Below are positions 41,209 through 50,648 of a DNA stretch of 64,000 bases, in pieces. The notes beneath the pieces were generated by a model. The model had not been told where the DNA came from, did not search any database, and saw nothing but the letters and a program-made list of their open reading frames with translations. A program made the position numbers and the translations under genes. Source of the stretch: Branchiibius hedensis (lineage in GTDB: Bacteria > Actinomycetota > Actinomycetes > Actinomycetales > Dermatophilaceae); contig NZ_UESZ01000001.1 of NCBI RefSeq assembly GCF_900108585.1, forward strand, positions 2,666,001-2,730,000, written 5' to 3'. Every line of letters begins with the position of its first letter. The first letter of the stretch is position 1.

Positions 41209-41214
41209 TAGCAT
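41209..41214 (+). promoter_or_regulatory. -10 box TAGCAT of leaderless pepC
   Basis: TAGCAT lies 6 bases before the GTG at 41221; no Shine-Dalgarno sequence. Confidence 0.5.
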
Positions 41215-41220
41215 CGATGG

Positions 41221-42549
41221 GTGACTGCTGAACTGACACCTGACTTCACCGAACAGCTGACCAAGAACTTCGACGCGGATCCGACCGCCCGGTTGCTGCA
41301 GAACGCCGTGGCCACGACCCCGATCGACAAGGTCGCGATCGACCGCCGCGTCGTCACGTCAATCGACCACTCGGTCTCCGAGCTGCTCGATGACTGGAGT
41401 GCCACCAATCAGGAGAAGAGCGGCCGCTGCTGGCTGTTCGCCGGCACCAACCTGCTGCGGGCCGGCGCCGCGAAGAAGCTCGACGTCAAGGACTTCGAGT
41501 TCTCGCAGAACTACCTGCTCTTCTGGGACAAGTTCGAGAAGGCCAACTTCTGGCTGGAGTCGATCATCGAGACGGCCGGCGACGACGTGGACGACCGCAC
41601 GGTGGCGCTGCTGTTGGACCGGTCGGCCGAGGACGGCGGCCAGTGGAACATGTTCACCGCCCTCGTCGAGAAGCACGGCTTGGTGCCGAAAACCGCCATG
41701 CCGGAGACGAATTCTTCGAGCAACACGCACCTGATGAACCGCGACCTGTCCGTCGTCCTGCGACAGGCGGCCCGTGATCTGCGGAAGCGGGCAGCGGACG
41801 GAGCGTCCGGCGAGGAGCTCGGCCAGGCCAAGGCCGACGTACTGACAACGGTCCACCGGCTGCTATCCCTGCACCTGGGCACTCCCCCGGACTCCTTTGT
41901 GTGGCAGTGGAAGGACAAGGATTCCGGCTTCCACCGCAAGGGCACGATGACTCCGCAGGAGTTCGCCGCCGAATACGTCACGATCCCGCTCGAGGATTAC
42001 GTGTGCGTCGTCAACGACCCGCGCCACCCGTACGGCCAGACCTTCACCGTCGCGCACCTGGGCAACGTGGTGGGCGCGCGCCCGGTCACCTACCTCAACA
42101 TCGAGGTGGATCTGATGAAGAAGCTTGCTGTTGAAGCGATCTCGGGCGGTGAGCCGGTGTGGTTCGGTTGCGACACCTCGCAAATGTGCGACGCCAACCT
42201 CGGCATCTGGGACGCCAAACTCTTCGACTACGACGCGATCTACAACGTGACGTCCGATCTGAGCAAGGCGGACCGCCTGTTGCACCACGAGTCGTTGATG
42301 ACCCACGCGATGCTCTTCACCGGCGTCGACCTGCTGGACAACGCGCCGCGCCGTTGGCGCGTCGAGAACAGCTGGGGTTCGGAGAAGGGCGACAAGGGCT
42401 TCATGACCATGAACGACAACTGGTTCGGCGAGTACGTGTTCGAAATCGCCGTACGCCGCGACGCCCTCCCCGCCGACCTCCAGGCCGCGCTCGAGCAGGA
42501 GCCGACCGTGCTGCCTGCGTGGGACCCGATGGGCGCCCTTGCCCGCTGA
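41221..42549 (+). CDS. pepC: aminopeptidase C / bleomycin hydrolase (C1B cysteine peptidase)
   Basis: 442 residues, cytosolic papain-like aminopeptidase that forms hexamers in this family. Catalytic Cys70 (NQEKSGRCWLFAG), His362 (MTHAMLFTGV) and Asn383 (VENSWG). Other family blocks: FEFSQNYLLFWDKFEKANFWLE, DGGQWNMF, YVCVVNDPRHPYG, FGCDTSQM. Length is normal. The next gene overlaps its 3' end by 11 bases. Confidence 0.94.
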   Translation: MTAELTPDFTEQLTKNFDADPTARLLQNAVATTPIDKVAIDRRVVTSIDHSVSELLDDWSATNQEKSGRCWLFAGTNLLRAGAAKKLDVKDFEFSQNYLLFWDKFEKANFWLESIIETAGDDVDDRTVALLLDRSAEDGGQWNMFTALVEKHGLVPKTAMPETNSSSNTHLMNRDLSVVLRQAARDLRKRAADGASGEELGQAKADVLTTVHRLLSLHLGTPPDSFVWQWKDKDSGFHRKGTMTPQEFAAEYVTIPLEDYVCVVNDPRHPYGQTFTVAHLGNVVGARPVTYLNIEVDLMKKLAVEAISGGEPVWFGCDTSQMCDANLGIWDAKLFDYDAIYNVTSDLSKADRLLHHESLMTHAMLFTGVDLLDNAPRRWRVENSWGSEKGDKGFMTMNDNWFGEYVFEIAVRRDALPADLQAALEQEPTVLPAWDPMGALAR

Positions 42550-43249
42550 GTCGGCAGACCGGGAGCGCGCCAAAGAACACGGCTACGACGTTCTCGCCCC
42601 GATCGACGCGGCGTACGCCAGCGGCGAGATCGACTCCGGCGAGTGGCACCGACGCGTTCTCGCCATCGTTGAGCCGGCCTACCTCGCCGGCGACGAACGG
42701 ATGGGCTCCGGTCACTCCGGGACCGCGCAGGAATGGGAGCGCTCCCGGTCGATCGTGATGGAAGCGATCGACCGGGACGGCACCTTCCTCGACGTCGGGT
42801 GCGCCAACGGACTGCTGATGGCCTCGGTCCACCGTTGGTCGGCCGAGCGCGGACTGCGGGTCGAGCCCTACGGCGTTGACATCTCGGCCGCCCTCGCCGA
42901 ATTGGCCCGATCGCGCTATCCCCGATGGGCGCAACGCATTTGGACCGCTAACGCCGCGTCCTGGCGACCACCGATGCGGTTCGACGTTGTCCGCACCGGA
43001 CTGGAATACGTGCCCGCTGATCGACGACTGGCGTTCGTGCAGCACCTCGTCGATCACGTCGTGCGACCCGGCGGCCGGTTGATCATCGGCAAGACCAACG
43101 AAGACCGCCGCGCGCCTGGCGAGGACGGTACCCCAGGCGTCGCAGCAACCGTCCGCTCCTGGGGTTGGCCGGACGTGCGCGAAGTACGCCGCCCGCACGA
43201 CCACCCGGAGGTCGAGCAGACGCTCGCCTGGTTCGACCTGCGTAGCTGA
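42539..43249 (+). CDS. class I SAM-dependent methyltransferase
   Basis: 236 residues. SAM motif I TFLDVGCANGLLM, then motif II-like EPYGVDISAALAELA, and DVVRTGLEYVPADRRLAFVQHLVDHVVRPGGRLIIGKTNE (motifs IV-VI). N-terminal 75 residues are helical cap. The start is taken as the TTG at 42539 inside pepC because no later Met or Val fits before the conserved region. Co-transcribed with pepC; substrate unknown. Confidence 0.8.
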   Translation: MPAESADRERAKEHGYDVLAPIDAAYASGEIDSGEWHRRVLAIVEPAYLAGDERMGSGHSGTAQEWERSRSIVMEAIDRDGTFLDVGCANGLLMASVHRWSAERGLRVEPYGVDISAALAELARSRYPRWAQRIWTANAASWRPPMRFDVVRTGLEYVPADRRLAFVQHLVDHVVRPGGRLIIGKTNEDRRAPGEDGTPGVAATVRSWGWPDVREVRRPHDHPEVEQTLAWFDLRS

Positions 43250-43333
43250 TCCACCATCCGGGGCCGCCGTTCTACCCCATCAGACCCGTTCCCATTGGTA
43301 CACCTCGCCTCCGGACCGCAGACCAAATCCACG

Positions 43334-43446
43334 GTCACCGCGCGAGCGGGCCCGCGGTTGCACAGTCACCGCGCGAGCAGGCCCGCGGTTGCACAGTCAC
43401 CGCGCGAGCGGGTCGGCTGCACGTATCACCGGGCGAGCGGGCCGAC
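43334..43446. repeat. tandem repeats of about 30 bp at the 3' end of the DUF222/HNH gene
   Basis: Two nearly identical 31-base units (43334-43364 and 43365-43395, one difference), a shorter third (43396-43424) and a fourth that holds the true end of the gene. Each carries, on the minus strand, a copy of about 18 bases encoding PLAR-stop. Confidence 0.9.
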
Positions 43447-45051
43447 GCGCCACCGGTTGTTGCTTCGCCATTCCTTGGGGCCACCGCCTCTGGGCGCCAC
43501 GAAGAACTCCAGGACCCCGTCCCGCAGCCGGGCAGGAATGTGTTCGTAATGAACCCGGCGGTGATGCGAGGCGCACAGCGGTGCCAGATCATCCAGGTTC
43601 GTGGTGCCACCAGCAGCCCACGGTTCTCGCCAGTGATGCCCCTCGGTCCACCCCGGTGGCCGATCACACCCGGGAAAAGCACACCCGCCGTACCGGTTTT
43701 CCGCCGCCCGTCTCTGATGATTCGTGAACAACCGCCTCGCCCGGCCAAGATCCAACGGCAACGACTTCCCGTCGAAAACCTGCGGGATCAAAGAGGCGCC
43801 GCACGCCAGTCGCCGCACTTCACCAGCACTGACCCTGCCCCCGGTAGACAACGTCGCCGCCCGCACACCCACAGCCAACGTCTCATAGTCCAGGTTCACC
43901 GTCAGCACCGCCGAGATACCCCCGGCACCCGGGAGCTTGTCCAACGGCAAGTGCTCACACAACTGCGCCAGGGCGCGACCTTCGCGGTGTGCGGTGTCCA
44001 TCGGCAACCCACCCGCCTCCGCCAGTTCAGCGGCGTCGATCTCGGCGTCCGCCTGCGCCCCGGTCCGCGGCCAGCCGCCACGCGCCGGCTCCGCGACGGC
44101 ATCCTCGCTGCCGCGCGCCCAGTCCGGCGGAACGGGTCCGCCTTCGTGACCCTCGCCGCCCGCAGCCCCCGAACCCGTGGCCCGACGACCGTTGGCGCGA
44201 CCACCGCTGGCCCGAGCGCGACCAGCACCGCCACCGTGGTTGCCAGTCTCCAGATGGAACCGGCGGGGCGCACTGATCCCCTCCAACATGGTCTTGAGCA
44301 TCTGCGCTTGAAGCTCGGGCAGCGTGAACCCGCCCTTGAACAGCCCCGGTTTGTGTTCACGCATCCAGAACGACGCCTGCGCCCACGCAGCCTGCTCCTG
44401 ATCCACCAACACCGCGTCCTCGTGCGCGTCGGCCTGCGCAACGTCTTCGAACGCCTCCCGCATCCGCGTCGCCCGCCGCCGCAAATCCACCAACGTCATC
44501 GTGGGTGCCGCCTCCAACAACGCCCGTTCCGCCGCGTCCCGGTCCGCTTGCGCCACACTGTCCGGCAACGCCGCCAGCCCCCGGGCGATCACCCCCGCCT
44601 GCTCCCGAGACACCCCACCGCTACTCAACCTTGATCCGGTCGCGGGCGCGTGCTGCAACTGCTCCCCCAGGTTGACCAATGCCTGCGCATCCCGCCGGTC
44701 CCCACCGAACTCACCCGACATGATCGAGGACACCTCAGCCACCGAACCACCCGCCGACGTCACCGCCGACCGCAACGCCGACGCCACCGACACCAGCACC
44801 CCATCGATCCGCGCCTTCGCCGACGCCAACCGACCCGACGCCCGACGCGCATCCTCCACCGAAGACCCGTCCCACGAATCCAACGCGGCGAACCGGTCCA
44901 GCACGTCGTGCAACTCATCCAACAATGCGCCCACCGGATCACCAGCGGCATCCGAGCGTCGTACCACCCTCGACGGAGCACACGCCACGACCACAGGCCC
45001 ACCGAGTTGCCCACTGCCCGAACGGCTTTCATCGATCTTCACGCCCGCCAC
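43426..45051 (-). CDS. DUF222 protein with C-terminal HNH endonuclease domain
   Basis: About 541 residues from a GTG at 45051 (GTG at 45042 is the alternative; GGGGAGGGG precedes both). The long DUF222 region covers most of the protein and includes a Gly/Ala/Arg-rich low-complexity insert near the middle. The HNH motif is at the end: CAFPGCDRPPGWTEGHHW, then GGTTNLDDLAPLCASHHRRVH with zinc-type Cys residues. These proteins are multi-copy in many actinomycetes, behave like mobile or selfish elements, and have no proven role. Expected to cut DNA in a metal-dependent way. Confidence 0.88.
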   Translation of the reverse strand: MAGVKIDESRSGSGQLGGPVVVACAPSRVVRRSDAAGDPVGALLDELHDVLDRFAALDSWDGSSVEDARRASGRLASAKARIDGVLVSVASALRSAVTSAGGSVAEVSSIMSGEFGGDRRDAQALVNLGEQLQHAPATGSRLSSGGVSREQAGVIARGLAALPDSVAQADRDAAERALLEAAPTMTLVDLRRRATRMREAFEDVAQADAHEDAVLVDQEQAAWAQASFWMREHKPGLFKGGFTLPELQAQMLKTMLEGISAPRRFHLETGNHGGGAGRARASGGRANGRRATGSGAAGGEGHEGGPVPPDWARGSEDAVAEPARGGWPRTGAQADAEIDAAELAEAGGLPMDTAHREGRALAQLCEHLPLDKLPGAGGISAVLTVNLDYETLAVGVRAATLSTGGRVSAGEVRRLACGASLIPQVFDGKSLPLDLGRARRLFTNHQRRAAENRYGGCAFPGCDRPPGWTEGHHWREPWAAGGTTNLDDLAPLCASHHRRVHYEHIPARLRDGVLEFFVAPRGGGPKEWRSNNRWRVGPLAR

Positions 45052-45151
45052 ACCCCTCCCCGGCGCCCCGAACCCTGCCCCTGAAAACCACCCTACGACC
45101 CAGCACCGACAGCCAACCGGCCACGAACAAATCTGTGGATAGAGCCGACGG

Positions 45152-46198
45152 TCAGGTCGCTCGAAGGGTGAAGTACTGATAGTGCTCGCCATCGTCGTAC
45201 CACTGACCCGTCTCGAACGTCTCGACCGAGCCGATGCGCGAAAGAGCCTGCCGTACTTGTGAATCCGAGCGTCGCACGAAGAGTCGACCATGTTCGTCGA
45301 CGCGTCGGCGAGGGGGCTCGGAACCCCAAAGACCGACCGCAACCAGACCACCTGGACGTACGACGCGCCCCACCTCCGCGACCGCCCGAGAGAAGCCGTC
45401 GCCGTCCAGGTGCATCAACGTACTCATCGTCCAGAGCGCGTCGAACGAGTCGTCCTCGAACGGCAGATCCGCCGCACTCGCGACCGTCACCGCCAGACCG
45501 TGCTCGGAGCAAATGTCGATCGCCTCGGGCGTGAGATCGACTCCGCGGTAATCGAATCCAGCTTCCTGCAACGCCACGCCGTCCCGGCCGCCGCCACAGC
45601 CGACCTCCAGGATCGTCGCGAGCTCAAGGGCTTCACACTGCGCTATGAACGCCGCCAACTGCCGCTGCCGGTCAGGCGACGCAGGGCGGTTGGCCCGGTC
45701 GGCGAGTTCCGTTGCGTAGTAGGCAAGGTGGCGCCGTGCGGCTGCAGAAGCGTCCGTGCCCAGGCTTTGCTTCGAACCGCCCGTCGTTGGCCCAAGCGTC
45801 ACCCCTGCCGGCATCGGCGACGGCTCACCACGGACCGGCGGCACGACAGCCACCTGGAAATCGTCTTCGTACACGATCTCGCCCGGGTCATCGGACTCAC
45901 TGATTGACCACGGCACGCCGTACTTGCTCAGTAGTCCCGTCGCGACCTCGACCCGACGCTGCATCGCAGCGGGCAGCGGCGGCTTAAACCACGTCACGAC
46001 GCCGGCGGTGTTCCCATCGGAATACTGCGGCGGCTCAGGCAGATTCGCGATGAACCAATCGTCGACGGTCAGCCACAGCGCCTCATCGTCCGGCGAGAGC
46101 CGACCAGCCCGGCGCAGATGGTCCACGGCCACGAAGAGACCGACCGGCACACCCAGCCGGCCGTTGTAGGACACGTGGATCCGCTGGTATTCCGGCAC
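45152..46198 (-). CDS. two-domain protein with C-terminal SAM methyltransferase
   Basis: 348 residues. Residues 1-115 form an unfamiliar domain (SYNGRLGVPVGLFVAVDHLRRAG, LSPDDEALWLTVDDWFIANLPEPPQYSDGN, TWFKPPLPAAMQRRVEVATGLLSKYGVPW). Residues 150-348 are a class I methyltransferase: TILEVGCGGGRDGVALQEAGFDYRGVDLTPEAID, SFDALWTMSTLMHLDGD, VVRPGGLVAVGLWG. The GTG start is 6 bases after TAGGGT. It is divergent from the AraC gene. Substrate unknown. Confidence 0.82.
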   Translation of the reverse strand: MPEYQRIHVSYNGRLGVPVGLFVAVDHLRRAGRLSPDDEALWLTVDDWFIANLPEPPQYSDGNTAGVVTWFKPPLPAAMQRRVEVATGLLSKYGVPWSISESDDPGEIVYEDDFQVAVVPPVRGEPSPMPAGVTLGPTTGGSKQSLGTDASAAARRHLAYYATELADRANRPASPDRQRQLAAFIAQCEALELATILEVGCGGGRDGVALQEAGFDYRGVDLTPEAIDICSEHGLAVTVASAADLPFEDDSFDALWTMSTLMHLDGDGFSRAVAEVGRVVRPGGLVAVGLWGSEPPRRRVDEHGRLFVRRSDSQVRQALSRIGSVETFETGQWYDDGEHYQYFTLRAT

Positions 46199-46204
46199 CA
46201 GGTC

Positions 46205-46210
46205 ACCCTA
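46205..46210 (-). promoter_or_regulatory. -10 box TAGGGT of the two-domain methyltransferase gene
   Basis: Minus-strand TAGGGT, 6 bases before the GTG at 46198; leaderless layout. Confidence 0.5.
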
Positions 46211-46256
46211 GTGGGCTGCGCGCAGAGCACGTGGCGAGTTCTGAGCACGGCAGACT

Positions 46257-46691
46257 GTGATCGTGGGCCTGCCGATCGAACGTCACCTGCTACGAGCCCG
46301 CGACCTCGCCGATCACCGGTACGACGAGCCGATCGGGGTGGCGGACATGGCCGCAGCCGCCGGGCTGAGTCAGGCGCACTTCTCCCGCGCGTTCCGGGAG
46401 ACATTCGGCATCAGCCCGCACGGCTACCTGCTGACCCGTCGCCTCGAACGCGCCGCCACCTTGTTGCGCAACACCGACCACGATGTCGCACGGGTCTGTG
46501 CCGAGGTGGGGCTCACCTCGGTCGGCAGCTTCACGACCAGTTTCAAGCGAATGTACGGCCAGACGCCGACCCAGTACCGGGCCGAGTTCGCGCAGACGCC
46601 GAGGTTCGCGATCCCCGGCTGCGTCGTCCGCCGAGAGGCCCGACCCCAACTGCGCACGTTTCGAGAAGACCCGGCGACTCCCACCTCGTAG
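46257..46691 (+). CDS. AraC-family transcriptional regulator, DNA-binding domain only
   Basis: 144 residues. Two helix-turn-helix units of the AraC/XylS type: PIGVADMAAAAGLSQAHFSRAFRETFGISPHGYLLTRRLERAATLL and DVARVCAEVGLTSVGSFTTSFKRMYGQTPTQYR. There is no N-terminal ligand-binding domain; the C-terminal 25 residues are Arg/Pro-rich. GTG start. It lies 36 bases before a VOC-family gene, the usual AraC-glyoxalase pairing. Confidence 0.87.
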   Translation: MIVGLPIERHLLRARDLADHRYDEPIGVADMAAAAGLSQAHFSRAFRETFGISPHGYLLTRRLERAATLLRNTDHDVARVCAEVGLTSVGSFTTSFKRMYGQTPTQYRAEFAQTPRFAIPGCVVRREARPQLRTFREDPATPTS

Positions 46692-46727
46692 CGTCGTGGG
46701 CACCGAAACCGCTACAGGAGGAAACCC

Positions 46728-47150
46728 GTGAGCATCACCATCTCCAGCATCAACGTCTGGGTCCACGACCAGGAGGTCGCCCTTGACTTCTGGACCACCA
46801 AGGTCGGCTTCGAACTGCGCTCGGACTGGAGCTTCCCCGAAATGCCCGGCTTCCGCTGGCTCACCGTCGGCCCGAAGGACCAACCGGACATCGAGATCGT
46901 CCTGATGAGCATTCCCGGCGCCCCCGTCTTCACCGATGAGCAGCACGACCTGGTCGAGAAGGCCATGTCCACCGGGCTGATCGGCGCGGTCTTCCTGGTC
47001 ACCGACGACGTCCGCCGCGACTACGCGGAGCTGTCCGCCAAAGGCGTCGAGTTCTACGAGAAGCCCGAGGAGCGCCCCTACGGGATCGACTGCGGCTTCC
47101 GCGACCCGTCCGGCAACATGATCCGCCTGGCCCAGATGACCATCAGCTGA
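46728..47150 (+). CDS. VOC/glyoxalase-family protein
   Basis: 140 residues, one vicinal-oxygen-chelate module pair: ITISSINVWVHDQEVALDFWTTKVGFELRSD and IGAVFLVTDDVRRDYAELSAKGVEFYEKPEERPYGIDCGFRDPSGNMIRLAQ. Strong AGGAGG before the GTG. Members include glyoxalases, dioxygenases and resistance proteins; the exact reaction is unknown. Probably regulated by the AraC protein encoded just upstream. Confidence 0.85.
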   Translation: MSITISSINVWVHDQEVALDFWTTKVGFELRSDWSFPEMPGFRWLTVGPKDQPDIEIVLMSIPGAPVFTDEQHDLVEKAMSTGLIGAVFLVTDDVRRDYAELSAKGVEFYEKPEERPYGIDCGFRDPSGNMIRLAQMTIS

Positions 47151-47181
47151 CCTGGCCGAGTCCCAACACATTCAACGTACG

Positions 47182-47217
47182 GCGAAGGCCGCCCTCCCGT
47201 GGGAGAGCGGCCTTCGC
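47182..47217. terminator. bidirectional terminator between the VOC gene and groL
   Basis: GCGAAGGCCGC pairs with GCGGCCTTCGC (11 bp), with an inner CTCCC/GGGAG stem, between convergent genes. Confidence 0.85.
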
Positions 47218-47230
47218 TTCGTGCAGGTTT

Positions 47231-48958
<1,728 letters not shown>

Positions 48959-49008
48959 TCATCCACCCGCTGAGGCCCTCGCCCTGCGGCCACTTGTCTT
49001 ACTGAGTT

Positions 49009-49052
49009 TTGTCACTCTCAAGGCGAGAGTGCTAATGCCATTATTGGCACTC
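49009..49052. promoter_or_regulatory. CIRCE element (HrcA operator) with an extra half site
   Basis: On the minus strand TTAGCACTC (49027-49035), 9 bases, then GAGTGACAA (49009-49017) form CIRCE with two mismatches to consensus. A further arm, GAGTGCCAA on that strand (49044-49052), pairs with the same TTAGCACTC across 8 bases, so the middle half site could take part in two dyads. Confidence 0.88.
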
Positions 49053-49125
49053 TCGGCCTGTGAGTGCAAACGATTCGGACCCCCGATCGTGCTTGGATGG
49101 GTGGACGTCGCCTGGGAGGGGTCCG

Positions 49126-49728
49126 GTGCAAGGTCTGTACGCGCTCAAACCGTGGTACGCCCGTCGTCTGCAGGTCATCACCGATGACGCAGTACGCCGT
49201 GGCATCTCTCCCGACGTCTTCACTCTGATCGGCGTACTGGGTGCCGTCGCCGCCGCCCTGGTGATCTGGCGCGGCTGGTGGTGGGCTGCGCTGATCGCCC
49301 TGGCCATCCGCCTGGCCGGTGCCAACCTCGACGGGGCGGTCGCGCGCGCCCGCGGGGTGAGTCGGCCGTGGGGATTCGTGCTCAATGAGATCGGCGACCG
49401 GCTCAGCGACCTGTTGATGTTCGCCGGACTGACCGCGTTGGCTGCCCGTGAGTACGCCGGGTGGTCCAGTCCGCAGGTCGGTTACGTTCTCGTGGCCGCA
49501 GTGGCCGCCACCCTGCCCACCTTCGCCTCCCTGGCCGCCGCCGGCGCGGGCGCCACCCGGCGCAACGGCGGACCCTTCGGCAAGACCGAGAGGTGCCTGG
49601 TCGCCGTACTCGCCACTGCCTTCCCTGGCGCCCTGACGTTCTGGGCGGCCCTGATCGTCATCGGCTCCTTGGGTACGGCGATCGCCCGGCTGAGCGCGAC
49701 CCACCGGGAGTTGGTGGCCGCCTCGTGA
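49126..49728 (+). CDS. CDP-alcohol phosphatidyltransferase-like protein with altered motif
   Basis: 200 residues from the GTG at 49126 (GGGAGGGG about 7 bases upstream; the frame is open from 49060). Several TM helices. The family motif DxxDGxxAR-x8-GxxxDxxxD is readable at residues 66-91, but Asp66 is Ala and Asp87 is Asn (ANLDGAVAR ... GFVLNEIGD). Asp69 and Asp91 remain. Normal members join a CDP-activated lipid to an alcohol. Overlaps the CdsA-like gene (GTGA). It may have altered metal binding or a different reaction; role unknown. Confidence 0.8.
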   Translation: MQGLYALKPWYARRLQVITDDAVRRGISPDVFTLIGVLGAVAAALVIWRGWWWAALIALAIRLAGANLDGAVARARGVSRPWGFVLNEIGDRLSDLLMFAGLTALAAREYAGWSSPQVGYVLVAAVAATLPTFASLAAAGAGATRRNGGPFGKTERCLVAVLATAFPGALTFWAALIVIGSLGTAIARLSATHRELVAAS

Positions 49729-50648
49729 AACTTCCCGACGCTCTGGTCGACTGGTACGTCGAACTGCTGCACCTGGACCGCAGTTCACTACGGCTCGACC
49801 TCGATGCCGGACCGTTCTCCATCCATCTGGGCGGCCGGGGCGTTTTCTACCTGATCGTCACGGTCGCGATCCTGGCGCTCGCCGGTGTCGCAGTGCTCCT
49901 CTCCGGCAAGCAGGAGCTGCGCCAGAAGTGGCTGACGTGGGTCTTGATCCTGCCGGTCGTCGGCATCCCGATCTGGTTGGGCAAGGGCACCACTGCAGCG
50001 CTGGCGATCGTGTTGGCGGTGATCGCCAGCGCCGAGTACTCCCGGATGATCGCGCTGCCCCGGCCGGAACGACTCATCCTGTTGGCGTGCGCCATCGCCT
50101 ACCCGTTGCTGGCGTGGCTGCACCCGGCCTATCTGGCCCTTGTCCCCCTCGTGGTCCTGCTGTGTGCGTTGCCGTCGATCTTCGAGGGCGATCTGAGTGA
50201 CGGGGTGCGTCGGACGGCGTTCGCCGGGTTCGGCACGGTGTGGATCGCGTGGTCGCTGGCCCACCTGGTGATCCTGTGGGAGAACGCGTTCCTGGTCTGC
50301 TTCGCCGCGGCTGCCACGGATGTGGCTGCGTGGTGCGGCGGGAAGGGATTCAAACGGTTCGCCTGGGGTGCGCGCCCGCTGTCTCCGCTCAGCCCGAACA
50401 AAACCGTCGGTGGTCTGGCGGGGGCCGTGATCGGCGCGGTGGTCGTCCTCACGCTGCTGGGCACCATCTCCGTCGGCCTGGTGATCGCGGTCGCCTTCGG
50501 CGGGGTGCTCGGTGATCTGTTGGAGTCGATGTTCAAACGACAGGCTGGAGTGAAGGACGCCGGCGACTGGTTGCCTGGTTTCGGTGGGCTGCTGGATCGG
50601 ATCGATTCGCTGCTTCTGGTGCTACCGCTGGCGGCGGTGCTGTCATGA
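49725..50648 (+). CDS. CdsA-like phosphatidate cytidylyltransferase paralogue
   Basis: 307 residues, about 8 TM segments. C-terminal CdsA signature is recognisable: SPNKTVGGLAGAVIG, then GDLLESMFKRQAGVKDAGDWLPGFGGLLDRIDSLL. The His of the usual PGHGG is Phe (PGFGG). CdsA makes CDP-diacylglycerol from phosphatidate. GTG start overlaps the upstream transferase stop, and the stop overlaps the acyltransferase start. Given the change and the context it is more likely a paralogue than the housekeeping enzyme. Confidence 0.82.
   Translation: MKLPDALVDWYVELLHLDRSSLRLDLDAGPFSIHLGGRGVFYLIVTVAILALAGVAVLLSGKQELRQKWLTWVLILPVVGIPIWLGKGTTAALAIVLAVIASAEYSRMIALPRPERLILLACAIAYPLLAWLHPAYLALVPLVVLLCALPSIFEGDLSDGVRRTAFAGFGTVWIAWSLAHLVILWENAFLVCFAAAATDVAAWCGGKGFKRFAWGARPLSPLSPNKTVGGLAGAVIGAVVVLTLLGTISVGLVIAVAFGGVLGDLLESMFKRQAGVKDAGDWLPGFGGLLDRIDSLLLVLPLAAVLS

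Noticed and set aside
43334-43446. CRISPR-like array
   Set aside because: Units are directly adjacent with no unique spacers, only three to four copies, no cas genes.
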